Positions 1-6,225 of a stretch of 7,395 nt of DNA are shown here, in pieces; within the stretch, counting starts at the first letter, position 1, and every line of letters begins with the position of its first letter. The translations under genes and the position numbers were made by a program. The notes under the pieces were generated by a model. It saw only the letters and a program-made list of their open reading frames with translations, was not told the DNA's origin and searched no databases. The DNA comes from Actinomycetes bacterium (GTDB lineage: Bacteria > Actinomycetota > Acidimicrobiia > Acidimicrobiales > Acidimicrobiaceae), in the NCBI GenBank assembly GCA_021819025.1, contig JAKASN010000084.1, forward strand, positions 1 through 7,395. The letters run 5' to 3'.

Positions 1-1
1 G

Positions 2-859
2 AAAATGCCCAAGGCCGAGATCGCTGCCAAGGTAGCCACAGCGGCACAAATTCTCGGCCTCAGCGCCTACCTGGAGCGCAAACCCGGGCAGCTCTCCGGT
101 GGGCAGCGCCAACGCGTAGCGATGGGACGCGCCATTGTGCGTGAGCCCGCGGCATTTCTCATGGATGAACCGCTCTCCAACCTTGATGCCAAACTCAGAG
201 TCCAGATGCGTGCCGAAGTAATCCGAATTCACCGACGCCTGAATGTGGCAACGTTGTATGTTACCCACGACCAAATCGAGGCGATGACCATGGGTGACCG
301 GGTGGCGGTCATCAAGGGCGGAAAGCTCCAGCAGTGCGCCAAACCTCAGACCCTCTATGACAAGCCCGCCAATGTCTTTGTCGCTGGGTTCATAGGGTCG
401 CCGTCGATGAACCTCTACCGAGGGAGTGTTACCCAAGATGGCGGAGAACTCCTCTTGGGAAACCAAGTTATCGAGATGCCAGATGCACCGGTGGCGCAGG
501 TCAAGCGTCTCCAAGAGTATCGAGGCAAAGAGATCGCCGTAGGAATAAGGCCTGAACATATGTCACTTACCAGCGAGAGCGAACCCAACTCGATATCGGC
601 CGAAGTCGAGTTGATCGAGGCTCTTGGCTCAGAGCTCTTCGTTCACTTCAGAACCGGAATCAACTCTCTTGGCAACAGTGATGCCAACGGCACCGAGGTT
701 GCCTTCGAAGCCGAAAGCAGTTCATCGCCTGCTGGGATGGGAGTCGCTCGCGTTGCTCCTCACAGTCAAATTAAAGTTGGCGACCGAGTTCAACTCGGTT
801 TGGATGTCTCCAAGATGCACTTCTTTGATCTCGCCTCGGGCGAGTCCCTCGCGGACTGA
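2..859 (+). CDS. Sugar-type ABC transporter ATP-binding protein (MalK/SugC/UgpC family), 5' truncated by the window edge
   Basis: This is the nucleotide-binding subunit that would power a binding-protein-dependent importer, typically for sugars or glycerol phosphate, at the inner face of the membrane. Numbering from the Met at base 5, the sequence shows the ABC signature LSGGQ (30-34), Walker B FLMDEP (51-56), the D-loop SNLD (58-61) and the switch histidine H88 in YVTHDQ. After these come the GSPSMN linker (131-136) and a C-terminal OB/TOBE regulatory region with IRPEH (181-185). Walker A and the Q-loop are absent because the frame stays open to the left edge. The in-frame Met at base 5 lies where family members read KMPKAEI, so it is not the true start, and roughly 100 residues are missing. 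The C-terminal domain marks the MalK-like subfamily rather than an amino-acid or export ATPase. The substrate cannot be told, since the permease and binding-protein genes are outside the window. The gene ends in TGA and converges on the channel gene. Confidence 0.95.
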   Translation, partial: KMPKAEIAAKVATAAQILGLSAYLERKPGQLSGGQRQRVAMGRAIVREPAAFLMDEPLSNLDAKLRVQMRAEVIRIHRRLNVATLYVTHDQIEAMTMGDRVAVIKGGKLQQCAKPQTLYDKPANVFVAGFIGSPSMNLYRGSVTQDGGELLLGNQVIEMPDAPVAQVKRLQEYRGKEIAVGIRPEHMSLTSESEPNSISAEVELIEALGSELFVHFRTGINSLGNSDANGTEVAFEAESSSSPAGMGVARVAPHSQIKVGDRVQLGLDVSKMHFFDLASGESLAD

Positions 860-965
860 GATTGCAAAAGCGTCTTCACCTGCGCGAAGCTTGCGTGGGC
901 CAAGAGACCCAGGGACGAGGCAATTTCCTCATTAGAGCAAGATCTCGCCATTGGGGAGTCGGCGT

Positions 966-1922
966 TTATGCCGTTTCAGAGGACAGCAATAAAAGGCTAT
1001 CGCCTGCTTCGAGGATGGGGTCGTCAGCCACTCCGACCATGACCTTGCCTCTCTTGACAATTCCCAGTACCAAGCCATCGTGCTCGGCACGAACCTTGCT
1101 AATGGGTTGGCCCACCTTGCCCGATGGCACAGCAGTCTCCTGAAAGCGAAACTCCTTGGAACTCACCAGCATCAAGAGCAATTGCGCGGCATGCGGCGTC
1201 TCGATGCTCTTGGCAAGGGTATGGCCCAGTAAATCCTCCGCAGAAACCGTCGCGGTAACGCCAAGGTCCAAAAGCGCACTCGCGATACGTGACGATTGGA
1301 CTACCGCGAGAGTGGGCACATCGGGGGCAAGGTGGCGAAGGATGACTCCGATGATGAGAGAGTCCTTGTCATCCTCGGGGGCGATCAAAAGCCTTGAGGC
1401 ACGGCTTGGCTCGGAACGAAGCAAAGTAGCTTCTAGGGTAGGGTCGCCTTCAATGGTGGAAATCTCCGCCGAGAGCGCATCAAGCTTGCGATCCGCAACC
1501 ACAAGAACGCGCTCTCCAGCTGCGGCAACCTCCGCGGCGATCTTAGCCACGGTAGCGTGGGAACCATATATTGCGATGAACTCACCCTTAGGCGGCCGAT
1601 CTTGCACGTGCAAGAGCTTACTGAGTCGGCTCGCCGCCGCGGCAGCGGCAAGGAGGGCAAATGCGGCCGCAAAGAGTGGAACCGCGGTCACCATCACCGC
1701 CACTGCGATAACCCGACCCACAGTATTGTGCGGACTGATGTCTCCATATCCCACCGTCGTCGCGGTGGTGATCGCCCAATAGATTGCGATGCCTAGGTTG
1801 ACATGCTGGGTTAGTGAAAAGGCGATCGCCCCGAGAAACACAGATAGCGAGGCGAGCACGACCATGGCCACTGAATGAGAGCGCTTCGCCTTGGTAAGGA
1901 TGACTGCGATAAGTGTGGGCAC
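966..1922 (-). CDS. Two-transmembrane potassium channel with C-terminal RCK (TrkA-N/TrkA-C) domain
   Basis: This 318-residue protein is a MthK/Kch-like potassium channel, expected to form a membrane tetramer gated by a cytoplasmic RCK ring. Helix M1 lies at about 19-38, followed by the pore helix and the selectivity filter TTVGYGD (55-61). Helix M2 lies at about 69-96 and is unusually alanine-rich at its end. An RCK-N Rossmann fold begins at FIAIYGS (115-121), with D144 closing the second strand. An RCK-C (TrkA-C) domain occupies about 250-318, with the typical GD-LLLL ending. The glycine-rich nucleotide loop reads GSHATV rather than GxGxxG, as in other channel-type RCK domains, so the ligand cannot be assigned. 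The start is GTG at 1922, chosen because AGGAT lies eight bases upstream; the nearby ATG at 1932 is out of frame. The gene is divergent from the DMT transporter and convergent with the ABC gene, so it is probably monocistronic. Confidence 0.93.
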   Translation of the reverse strand: MPTLIAVILTKAKRSHSVAMVVLASLSVFLGAIAFSLTQHVNLGIAIYWAITTATTVGYGDISPHNTVGRVIAVAVMVTAVPLFAAAFALLAAAAAASRLSKLLHVQDRPPKGEFIAIYGSHATVAKIAAEVAAAGERVLVVADRKLDALSAEISTIEGDPTLEATLLRSEPSRASRLLIAPEDDKDSLIIGVILRHLAPDVPTLAVVQSSRIASALLDLGVTATVSAEDLLGHTLAKSIETPHAAQLLLMLVSSKEFRFQETAVPSGKVGQPISKVRAEHDGLVLGIVKRGKVMVGVADDPILEAGDSLLLLSSETA

Positions 1923-1941
1923 TTTGAAGCATCCTATCGCA

Positions 1942-1969
1942 ATTATCTACGCGCAAAGGGGCGCGACAA
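1942..1969 (-). promoter_or_regulatory. Candidate sigma-70-type promoter for the potassium channel gene
   Basis: On the minus strand, TTGTCG (1969-1964) is followed after 16 bases by GATAAT (1947-1942), which matches TATAAT at five of six positions. Transcription would begin about 1935-1938. That gives a very short leader that still includes, or only just precedes, the AGGAT ribosome site before the GTG at 1922. The -35 box is only half conserved, so the call rests mainly on the -10 box and its position. Confidence 0.4.
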
Positions 1970-1978
1970 AGGCTAACT

Positions 1979-2031
1979 CCAGCGGGCACAGCGAAAGACG
2001 CCCCCGCTCGCCGCGGGCGACACTCAGCTGG
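1979..2031. other. GC-rich foldable region between the divergent genes
   Basis: Three mutually overlapping inverted repeats lie here. AGCGGGC (1981-1987) can pair with GCCCCCGCT (2000-2008) with a two-base bulge. TCGCC (2008-2012) pairs with GGCGA (2016-2020) across three bases. CCAGC (1979-1983) pairs with GCTGG (2027-2031) and would enclose the others while competing for 1981-1983. It would be a leader structure of the DMT gene only if transcription starts upstream of it, which the sequence does not show. It matches no riboswitch class I recognise. Confidence 0.25.
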
Positions 2032-2069
2032 CAACGACAATAGCGGCTCGCCGAACTACCACCCTATTT

Positions 2070-2098
2070 ATGGCATCACCGCAGGGCATGGCCTCACC
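2070..2098 (+). repeat. Imperfect 11-base direct repeat upstream of the DMT gene
   Basis: ATGGCATCACC (2070-2080) recurs as ATGGCCTCACC (2088-2098), with 10 of 11 bases matching and a period of 18 bases. The pair ends 12 bases before a possible -10 box at 2111. The position would suit a tandem regulator-binding site, but chance is not excluded. Confidence 0.3.
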
Positions 2099-2110
2099 AC
2101 ACTCACGGAG

Positions 2111-2116
2111 TAAAAT
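2111..2116 (+). promoter_or_regulatory. Possible -10 element for the DMT transporter gene
   Basis: TAAAAT matches TATAAT at five of six bases and lies 17 bases upstream of the ATG at 2134. No -35 box is recognisable about 17 bases upstream. The predicted leader would be only about ten bases long and lacks a ribosome-binding site. A second TAnnnT box, TAGAGT at 2166-2171, would place a leaderless start at the GTG at 2179. Confidence 0.22.
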
Positions 2117-2133
2117 AATCCTGCAGCGATCTC

Positions 2134-3090
2134 ATGGTCCACTCTGGGTTCCCCCTGCCGCAACCTAGAGTGGAGGGCGTGTTCAGTTCGCCCTCACAAC
2201 GTGGATTTATCGCCTTGGCATTAGCTTCGGTCATCTGGGGCGGAATGTATGTCGCGAGCGACGCGCTCATGCATCAAATTCCTCCATTTGTCGCCCTAGA
2301 ACTCCGCGAAGCGGTAGCGGCAATAATCCTCATTTCCATCGCGGCAAGGCGCGGTTTACTCAAGGTGGACCGCGCTGATCGCCTCTCTTTTGTTGGAGTG
2401 GGCATAATCGGCTTTACAACGTCGATCGGATTTCAGTTTTCTGGAACCCATGATGCGGGAGCGGGGTTGGGATCGCTGGTCACGGCTTCTTCGCCAGTTT
2501 TGATTGCTGTGCTCGGGGTAGTGGTACTCAAAGAGCGCGTCCCTCCGGTTCGATGGGTCGCCATCGCCGTGGCGCTCGCGGGTGTAGTAGTGGTTCTTGG
2601 GACTCCCGCTGGCGGACCTCGCGCCGCAAAGGGGGTGATGCTGCTTCTCGTGGCGATGGTCGCCTGGTCCGTCTATACCATCTGGAGCCGTCGACTCCTT
2701 GATCGCTATCACGCTCTTACGGTGGTAGCGGTGGCCTCGGGAGTTGGAGCCATCACGAGCTTGCCGCTGGCGATCGTCGCTGGCGACCGTTCCGCGACGC
2801 CGCTGCCAACGACGCTTCTCGGCTGGGGGGAAGTCGGATACATTGGCATCTTCGGAATGGTCGTTGCTTATTTTCTCTGGGTGTCGGGATTTAAGCACGT
2901 TGATGCTTCGCGCGGCGCAGTTATGCTACTTTTCCAGCCATTGACCGGGGTCCTGCTCAGCGCTGCGATCCTCGGCGAGCCGATAAGCGCCGGTACCATG
3001 ATGGGAGGTATTCTCATCTCTCTCGGAGTCATAGGCGCGATCCTCGCTGGCTCCAATCAGGCGCGGCAAGAGGCGGCTTCGCCAACTTAG
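2134..3090 (+). CDS. DMT-superfamily transporter with two EamA domains (RhaT/YdcZ-like permease)
   Basis: This is a 318-residue integral membrane protein of the drug/metabolite transporter superfamily, usually ten helices made of two EamA repeats of five. The first repeat spans about 24-157 and includes the typical first helix ASVIWGGMYV (31-40) and PVLIAVLGVVVLKER near its fifth helix (121-135). The second spans about 168-305 and includes FQPLTGVLLSAAILGEPIS (267-285), with the conserved glutamate of the family. Members export or import amino acids, nucleosides, sugars or drugs, and the substrate cannot be predicted here. The start is uncertain. The ATG at 2134 has no good ribosome site. The in-frame GTG at 2179 follows GGAGGG by only one base, which is too close to be used normally, but it could be leaderless and would give a more typical N-terminus beginning FSSPSQRG. 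The gene stands alone, divergent from the channel gene and convergent with the hyp operon. Confidence 0.92.
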   Translation: MVHSGFPLPQPRVEGVFSSPSQRGFIALALASVIWGGMYVASDALMHQIPPFVALELREAVAAIILISIAARRGLLKVDRADRLSFVGVGIIGFTTSIGFQFSGTHDAGAGLGSLVTASSPVLIAVLGVVVLKERVPPVRWVAIAVALAGVVVVLGTPAGGPRAAKGVMLLLVAMVAWSVYTIWSRRLLDRYHALTVVAVASGVGAITSLPLAIVAGDRSATPLPTTLLGWGEVGYIGIFGMVVAYFLWVSGFKHVDASRGAVMLLFQPLTGVLLSAAILGEPISAGTMMGGILISLGVIGAILAGSNQARQEAASPT

Positions 3091-3120
3091 CGCGGTTTAG
3101 GTCAAGGCCAACACAAACGT

Positions 3121-3153
3121 CCCGGTTTCGGCACGGCTGCGCCGAAATTCGGG
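3121..3153 (+). terminator. Hairpin downstream of the DMT gene, possible terminator
   Basis: TTTCGGC (3126-3132) pairs perfectly with GCCGAAA (3141-3147) around an eight-base loop. CCCG (3121-3124) pairs with CGGG (3150-3153) outside a small G/TT internal loop. The stem begins 30 bases after the TAG stop of the transporter, a normal place for a terminator. The following bases, TATCGCCTTT, are only weakly T-rich, so intrinsic termination is plausible but not certain. Confidence 0.42.
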
Positions 3154-3412
3154 TATCGCCTTTCAGCAGTAATAATCTCCTCGCTTGGGCCAAGAGATGC
3201 CAAACTCGCCGACACGAATCACCCAGTGCCAGAAAAATCGAGCGCAACGGGGATCTCTGAGAGGCACTTGTCACGGGCAAGGTCGCCGAATAGTCAGACA
3301 TGGCCCGTCCGGACTACCGAAATCGTTGGAATACTACCCGTCTCACGCTGGTCAAATCATGCGGGGGAAATTGCTTCTCGCGGGCGGCACGCTAACGGGG
3401 GAGATAGATAGT

Positions 3413-3560
3413 GCTCCGGCATTTGCCGTGAGCGAGGCGTCGCAATGACTAGGGGAGGTCCCCCGTCATTCGCTTCGCGCTGAAGAGAGCAACTGCGTGG
3501 TCCGCCAACGTTACTTACTCGCAGATCTCTCTGGAGCGCAAATCATGAAGTTTGCTCTCC
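3413..3560. other. Cluster of four adjacent stem-loops, possible structured RNA
   Basis: Four inverted repeats follow each other closely. The first is GCTC-CGGC / GCCG-(T)-GAGC at 3413-3433, with an ATTT loop. The second is AATGAC, then GGGG / CCCC, then GTCATT, at 3444-3470. The third is AGAGAG and CTGCG (3484-3497) with CGCAG and CTCTCT (3520-3532). The fourth is GGAGCGCAAA (3533-3542) with TTTGCTCTCC (3551-3560), with one mismatch. The third and fourth abut exactly. None is followed by a T-run on either strand, so they are not standard terminators. The cluster could be a small RNA, a processed or rho-linked 3' end for the convergent transcripts, or a chance feature. The strand is undetermined. 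Confidence 0.3.
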
Positions 3561-3724
3561 AAAAGATAGCCACAGCAAACGGACCAGCTCCGTTGATCGC
3601 GCTCCGCCAGTTTTGAACCTCGGATGTCCCCAACCCAGATATCGTCGCCAACAACCTCGATATCGAAACGAATGTCAATCCAGCCCGGCAACAACCATTG
3701 GCTGTTCTTTCGCCGAGGCGCCAC
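3515..3724 (-). pseudogene. Weak short open frame downstream of hypE, possible gene remnant
   Basis: A 69-codon frame opens with GTG at 3724, about 65 bases after hypE on the same strand, and ends at TAA (3515-3517). Its translation contains a protein-like acidic and hydrophobic stretch (WIDIRFDIEVVGDDIWVGDI) but no motif that I recognise. No ribosome site precedes the GTG. An overlapping frame (3511-3732) is equally open, and a third starts with ATG at 3774 and stops after 32 codons. This pattern suits either random open frames or a decayed small gene that once followed hypE. I would not annotate it as functional without homologues. Confidence 0.15.
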
Positions 3725-3730
3725 TTGGCC

Positions 3731-3783
3731 ACAGGGAACCCTCGCAGGCAGTCTCCCCTGTAGAGTTAGTCATGGTTCGACTA
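3731..3783 (-). terminator. Weak tandem hairpins after hypE, possible operon end
   Basis: Reading the minus strand, TAGTC/GACTA (3783-3779 with 3771-3767, seven-base loop) begins five bases after the hypE stop codon. ACAGGG/CCCTGT (3761-3756 with 3736-3731) follows it across a 19-base loop. Neither is followed by a T-run. They are the only secondary structures directly at the hypE 3' end, so any termination here may need Rho or may occur farther downstream. Confidence 0.18.
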
Positions 3784-3788
3784 TCGGG

Positions 3789-4832
3789 CTAACAGATCCG
3801 CGGTAGCGGGTCACCGCTTAGCATGTCGAGCACTCTGGATGCACCATAAGCGGTATTACAGACCACGATAGAGATTTCAGAGTCCATCACGGTCCCAATA
3901 ATGCGGGCCTCTTCGCCGCCGGGAAGGGATCTGAGAAGCTCCTCTGCTTCAGAGGCGACAGCAGCTGAGACTACTGCAACGAACTGGCCCTCGTTGGCAA
4001 TGTGGAAAGGATCGAGGCCGAGTATTTCACAAGCTCCCCTCACCGGTTCATGGACGATGATTTCCGACTCTTCGAGCACAACCTTGAATCCGGCAGCTAC
4101 CGCAAATTCATTGAGTGTGGTGGCAAGTCCACCTCGGGTGGGATCACGCATCCATTTGATCTCGGAACCAAATGCGTCGAGTAGCGCGCGCACGTAGGGC
4201 CATACCGCCCTGGTGTCTGAACGCAGCGAGTCCGACACCAAGTCCAGCTCGCCACGCTCGAGCAAAATGGTGATCCCGTGATCGCCCACCGCGCCCGAAA
4301 GCAGCACGCGGTCGCCATTTGTGGCCCGCTCGGGAGACAATGCCGCAGCGGGATGCAGCCGCCCAATGCCGGTAGTGGTCATGAAGATCCCGTCGGCACT
4401 TCCATGTTCGACTACTTTGGTATCTCCAGTGACGACTTCAACCCCTGCGGCCTTGGCGGCACGAGCAACGGCAGCCACTTCGCGCAACAACTCTTCTCGG
4501 TCCAGACCGGCTTCGAGAATCATCGCCAGGGTGATGGCAAGCGGTTCGGCACCCGATACCGCAAGGTCGTTCAAGGTTCCATTGACCGCGAGCTCTCCGA
4601 TTGATCCCCCCGGAAAGACCCGCGGGTTCACCACAAAGGAGTCCGTCGTCACCACCACTTCGTCGCGGCCCACCTTTACCAGGGCGGAATCGCCGAGGCG
4701 ATCTAGCTCAGTCGACGCCAGGAGCGGCAAGATAAGTCCCTCGATAAGGCGGCGGCTCGCTTTGCCGCCGGAACCGTGCGAGAGGAGAACTTCCCGATCC
4801 ATAAAACTGATCTTGGCATCCATTGCAATCAT
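3789..4832 (-). CDS. hypE: Hydrogenase maturation protein HypE (carbamoyl dehydratase)
   Basis: HypE is an AIR-synthase (PurM)-like ATPase. It accepts a carbamoyl group from HypF on its C-terminal cysteine and dehydrates it to a thiocyanate, the source of the cyanide ligands of the [NiFe]-hydrogenase iron. In this 347-residue protein the N-terminal HGSGG loop is at 19-23, TTDSFVV at 62-68, NGTLNDLA at 84-91, VTGDTKVV at 134-141 and RDPTRGGLA at 229-237. The chain ends in PRIC (344-347), so the modified cysteine C347 is present. I chose the ATG at 4832, which shares its A with the hypD stop (TGATG) and implies coupled translation. AAGGG lies three bases upstream. A TTG at 4835 and an ATG at 4823 (12 bases from AAGGG) are in frame and possible. 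Length and motifs match the family fully, and this is the last recognisable gene of the operon. Confidence 0.97.
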   Translation of the reverse strand: MIAMDAKISFMDREVLLSHGSGGKASRRLIEGLILPLLASTELDRLGDSALVKVGRDEVVVTTDSFVVNPRVFPGGSIGELAVNGTLNDLAVSGAEPLAITLAMILEAGLDREELLREVAAVARAAKAAGVEVVTGDTKVVEHGSADGIFMTTTGIGRLHPAAALSPERATNGDRVLLSGAVGDHGITILLERGELDLVSDSLRSDTRAVWPYVRALLDAFGSEIKWMRDPTRGGLATTLNEFAVAAGFKVVLEESEIIVHEPVRGACEILGLDPFHIANEGQFVAVVSAAVASEAEELLRSLPGGEEARIIGTVMDSEISIVVCNTAYGASRVLDMLSGDPLPRIC

Positions 4833-5944
4833 CAACCCTTCGTCGCAACAAGAGTGCGGTGTACATAGGTGTAATAGGCGGAACAGGCTCCCTCAGAAGA
4901 AACCATCAACGCCCCGATGGGATGCTCGGGAGTGCATTGGCTTCCCAGCAGAGGACAGTTCTCGGGACGCTTGGCACCAATTAGCACATCACCACAAATA
5001 GCGTCTTCGGGTTCCGGTGAAGATATCTCCTCCATGGCAAAGCGCGCCTCAGCATCAAAATGCGCATACGCCTTGCGAATTCGGTAGGCGGATTGCTCAA
5101 TGAAGCCAAGTCCACGCCACTCGAAGCTGGGGCGCGCTTCGAAGACTTCCGATATCGCCGCAATGGCGGCAGCGTTGCCTTCGCGTTTTACCGCGCGAAC
5201 GTATTGGTTGTAAATTGCCGCCTCGCCGCGGTTGACCATCTTCACCAAGAGGAGAATGGACTCCAATATGTCAATCGGTTCAAAGCCCGATACCACCAAC
5301 GGGCGTCCGAACTCTTCGGCTACGAAATCATAAGGTGTCGTTCCGATTACCGCTGAAACATGACCCGGCCCGACGAATCCATCCAGATCGAGATCGGCAC
5401 TCTCGAGAATGGAGCGGATCGGGGGACCCACGGTGACGTGGTTACAAAATACCGCAAAGTTTTCCACCTTAAGTTGGCTGGCACGCATAATCGTCAACGC
5501 AGTTGAAGGTGCAGTGGTCTCAAAGCCGATCGCGAAAAAAACCACCTCTTTATCGGGATGATCTATCGCCAATTTCAGGGCATCCAGGGGCGAGTAAACC
5601 ATGCGGACGTCCTTGCCTCGTGCCTTGGCCTCAAGGGGAGAGATCTTTGAACCCGGTACCCTCATGACGTCTCCAAAAGCACACAAGATGACATTCGGAT
5701 CGTTGGTAAGGGTCAGAGCCTCGTCTACTTTGCCAATGGGTAAAACACACACCGGACAACCCGGTCCGTGGATCATCTCGATGTTTTCCGGCAACAGCTC
5801 GTTGAGTCCAAAGCGGTAGATCGAATGGGTGTGGCCCCCACAGATCTCCATGAAACGATAGCCTCGATCACCGACCTCGGCTCGGATCGCCTCTGATAGA
5901 GCCCGGATCTTCTCGGGATTCCGGTATTCATCGACCATTTTCAT
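4832..5944 (-). CDS. hypD: Hydrogenase maturation protein HypD (iron-sulfur Fe(CN)2CO scaffold)
   Basis: HypD and HypC form the scaffold on which the Fe(CN)2CO group is built in the cytoplasm; HypD carries a [4Fe-4S] cluster and redox-active thiols. This 370-residue protein has CGGHTH at 35-40, GPGCPVCV at 60-67 (C63 and C66), FCNHVTVGPP at 166-175 and GPGHVSAVIG at 192-201. A C-terminal set of four cysteines at 317, 330, 337 and 354 (CX12CX6CX16C) fits the cluster-binding region. All the family's recognisable conserved cysteines appear to be present. The ATG at 5944 overlaps the hypC stop by four bases (ATGA). A purine-rich GGAAG site lies seven bases upstream, inside the end of hypC, which supports this start over the in-frame ATG at 5938. 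The 3' end overlaps the start of hypE. Confidence 0.98.
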   Translation of the reverse strand: MKMVDEYRNPEKIRALSEAIRAEVGDRGYRFMEICGGHTHSIYRFGLNELLPENIEMIHGPGCPVCVLPIGKVDEALTLTNDPNVILCAFGDVMRVPGSKISPLEAKARGKDVRMVYSPLDALKLAIDHPDKEVVFFAIGFETTAPSTALTIMRASQLKVENFAVFCNHVTVGPPIRSILESADLDLDGFVGPGHVSAVIGTTPYDFVAEEFGRPLVVSGFEPIDILESILLLVKMVNRGEAAIYNQYVRAVKREGNAAAIAAISEVFEARPSFEWRGLGFIEQSAYRIRKAYAHFDAEARFAMEEISSPEPEDAICGDVLIGAKRPENCPLLGSQCTPEHPIGALMVSSEGACSAYYTYVHRTLVATKG

Positions 5945-6225
5945 ATCTGATCTTCCCCCCCAATAAGTGATGCGAATGCATCGATCTCCTGCTGATAGTC
6001 CTTTCCAGACTGGGCCTGAAAATCTACAGTGCGTATCGCTTCGTCCTCGTCCAGCTTGGCGATCGCAAACCCCACATGTATCAGTAGCCAGTCCCCAACC
6101 TCGACTGAGGAGTCCGCTACCATGCCAAGATGAACGGTGCGGCGAATCGAAGACACTTCGACCTCGGCAAATTCAGCGTCGTTGACCCCAACCTTGGTCA
6201 CGATTCCGGGAATTCCAAGGCACAT
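5941..6225 (-). CDS. hypC: Hydrogenase maturation chaperone HypC/HupF
   Basis: HypC is a small OB-fold chaperone that holds the iron centre with HypD and delivers it to the apo large subunit of the hydrogenase. The 94-residue product begins MCLGIPG, the family signature, with the essential cysteine at position 2 that must be exposed after Met removal. The central part (VEVSSIRRTVHLGMV, then VGDWLLIHVGFAIAKLDEDEA at about 42-62) fits the HypC core. The length is at the upper end of the usual 75-95 residues because of an acidic C-terminal tail. The ATG at 6225 shares one base with the hypF stop (TGATG), and AGGGG lies nine bases upstream, so translation is probably coupled. The start is firm because it generates the MC N-terminus. 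It overlaps hypD by four bases at its 3' end. A HybG- or HupF-type paralogue name cannot be excluded from sequence alone. Confidence 0.97.
   Translation of the reverse strand: MCLGIPGIVTKVGVNDAEFAEVEVSSIRRTVHLGMVADSSVEVGDWLLIHVGFAIAKLDEDEAIRTVDFQAQSGKDYQQEIDAFASLIGGEDQI

Larger units (their letters stand above)
3091..3788. other. Convergent intergenic region of about 700 bases with no supportable gene
   Basis: This stretch separates the 3' ends of the DMT gene and hypE. Every open frame in it is short, lacks a ribosome site and shows no family motif that I recognise. No tRNA, tmRNA, RNase P, SRP or 6S RNA core could be recognised by eye, and there are no insertion-sequence ends or CRISPR-like repeats. 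What it does contain is a set of inverted repeats, listed separately, and possible coding remnants just downstream of hypE. Confidence 0.6.

Noticed and set aside
860..965. Terminator between the convergent ABC and channel genes
   Set aside because: Only a four-base TGGG/CCCA stem without a T-run was found in these 106 bases, so no terminator is called.
1156..1782. Long plus-strand open frame of 208 codons opposite the potassium channel gene
   Set aside because: It is the antisense shadow of a gene with clear channel and RCK motifs. Its translation is rich in Ser, Ala and Arg with no motif.
2356..2898. Minus-strand open frame of 180 codons within the DMT gene
   Set aside because: It is highly charged, motif-free and fully inside a convincing membrane-protein gene on the other strand.
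3029..3301. Minus-strand 90-codon frame overlapping the end of the DMT gene
   Set aside because: No motif and unnatural composition. It overlaps the conserved end of the transporter and the hairpin at 3121-3153.
3359..3448. Short plus-strand frame starting MRGKLLLAGGTLTGE, resembling an enzyme N-terminus
   Set aside because: Only 29 codons, no ribosome site, and its stop lies in the 3444-3470 inverted repeat. The resemblance is too short to support a gene or remnant.
3767..3788. GGTTCGACT string resembling a tRNA T-loop
   Set aside because: The flanking bases cannot form a five-base T-stem, and no acceptor, D or anticodon arms are present.
3091..3788. CRISPR array, insertion sequence or attachment site in the large gap
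   Set aside because: No regularly spaced direct repeats, transposase fragments, terminal inverted repeats with target duplications, or tRNA-linked repeats are visible.
4321..5001. Plus-strand open frame of 226 codons opposite hypE and hypD
   Set aside because: It spans the hypD/hypE junction in antisense, has low-complexity Ser/Arg/Pro-rich translation and no homology signal. The minus-strand genes are certain.
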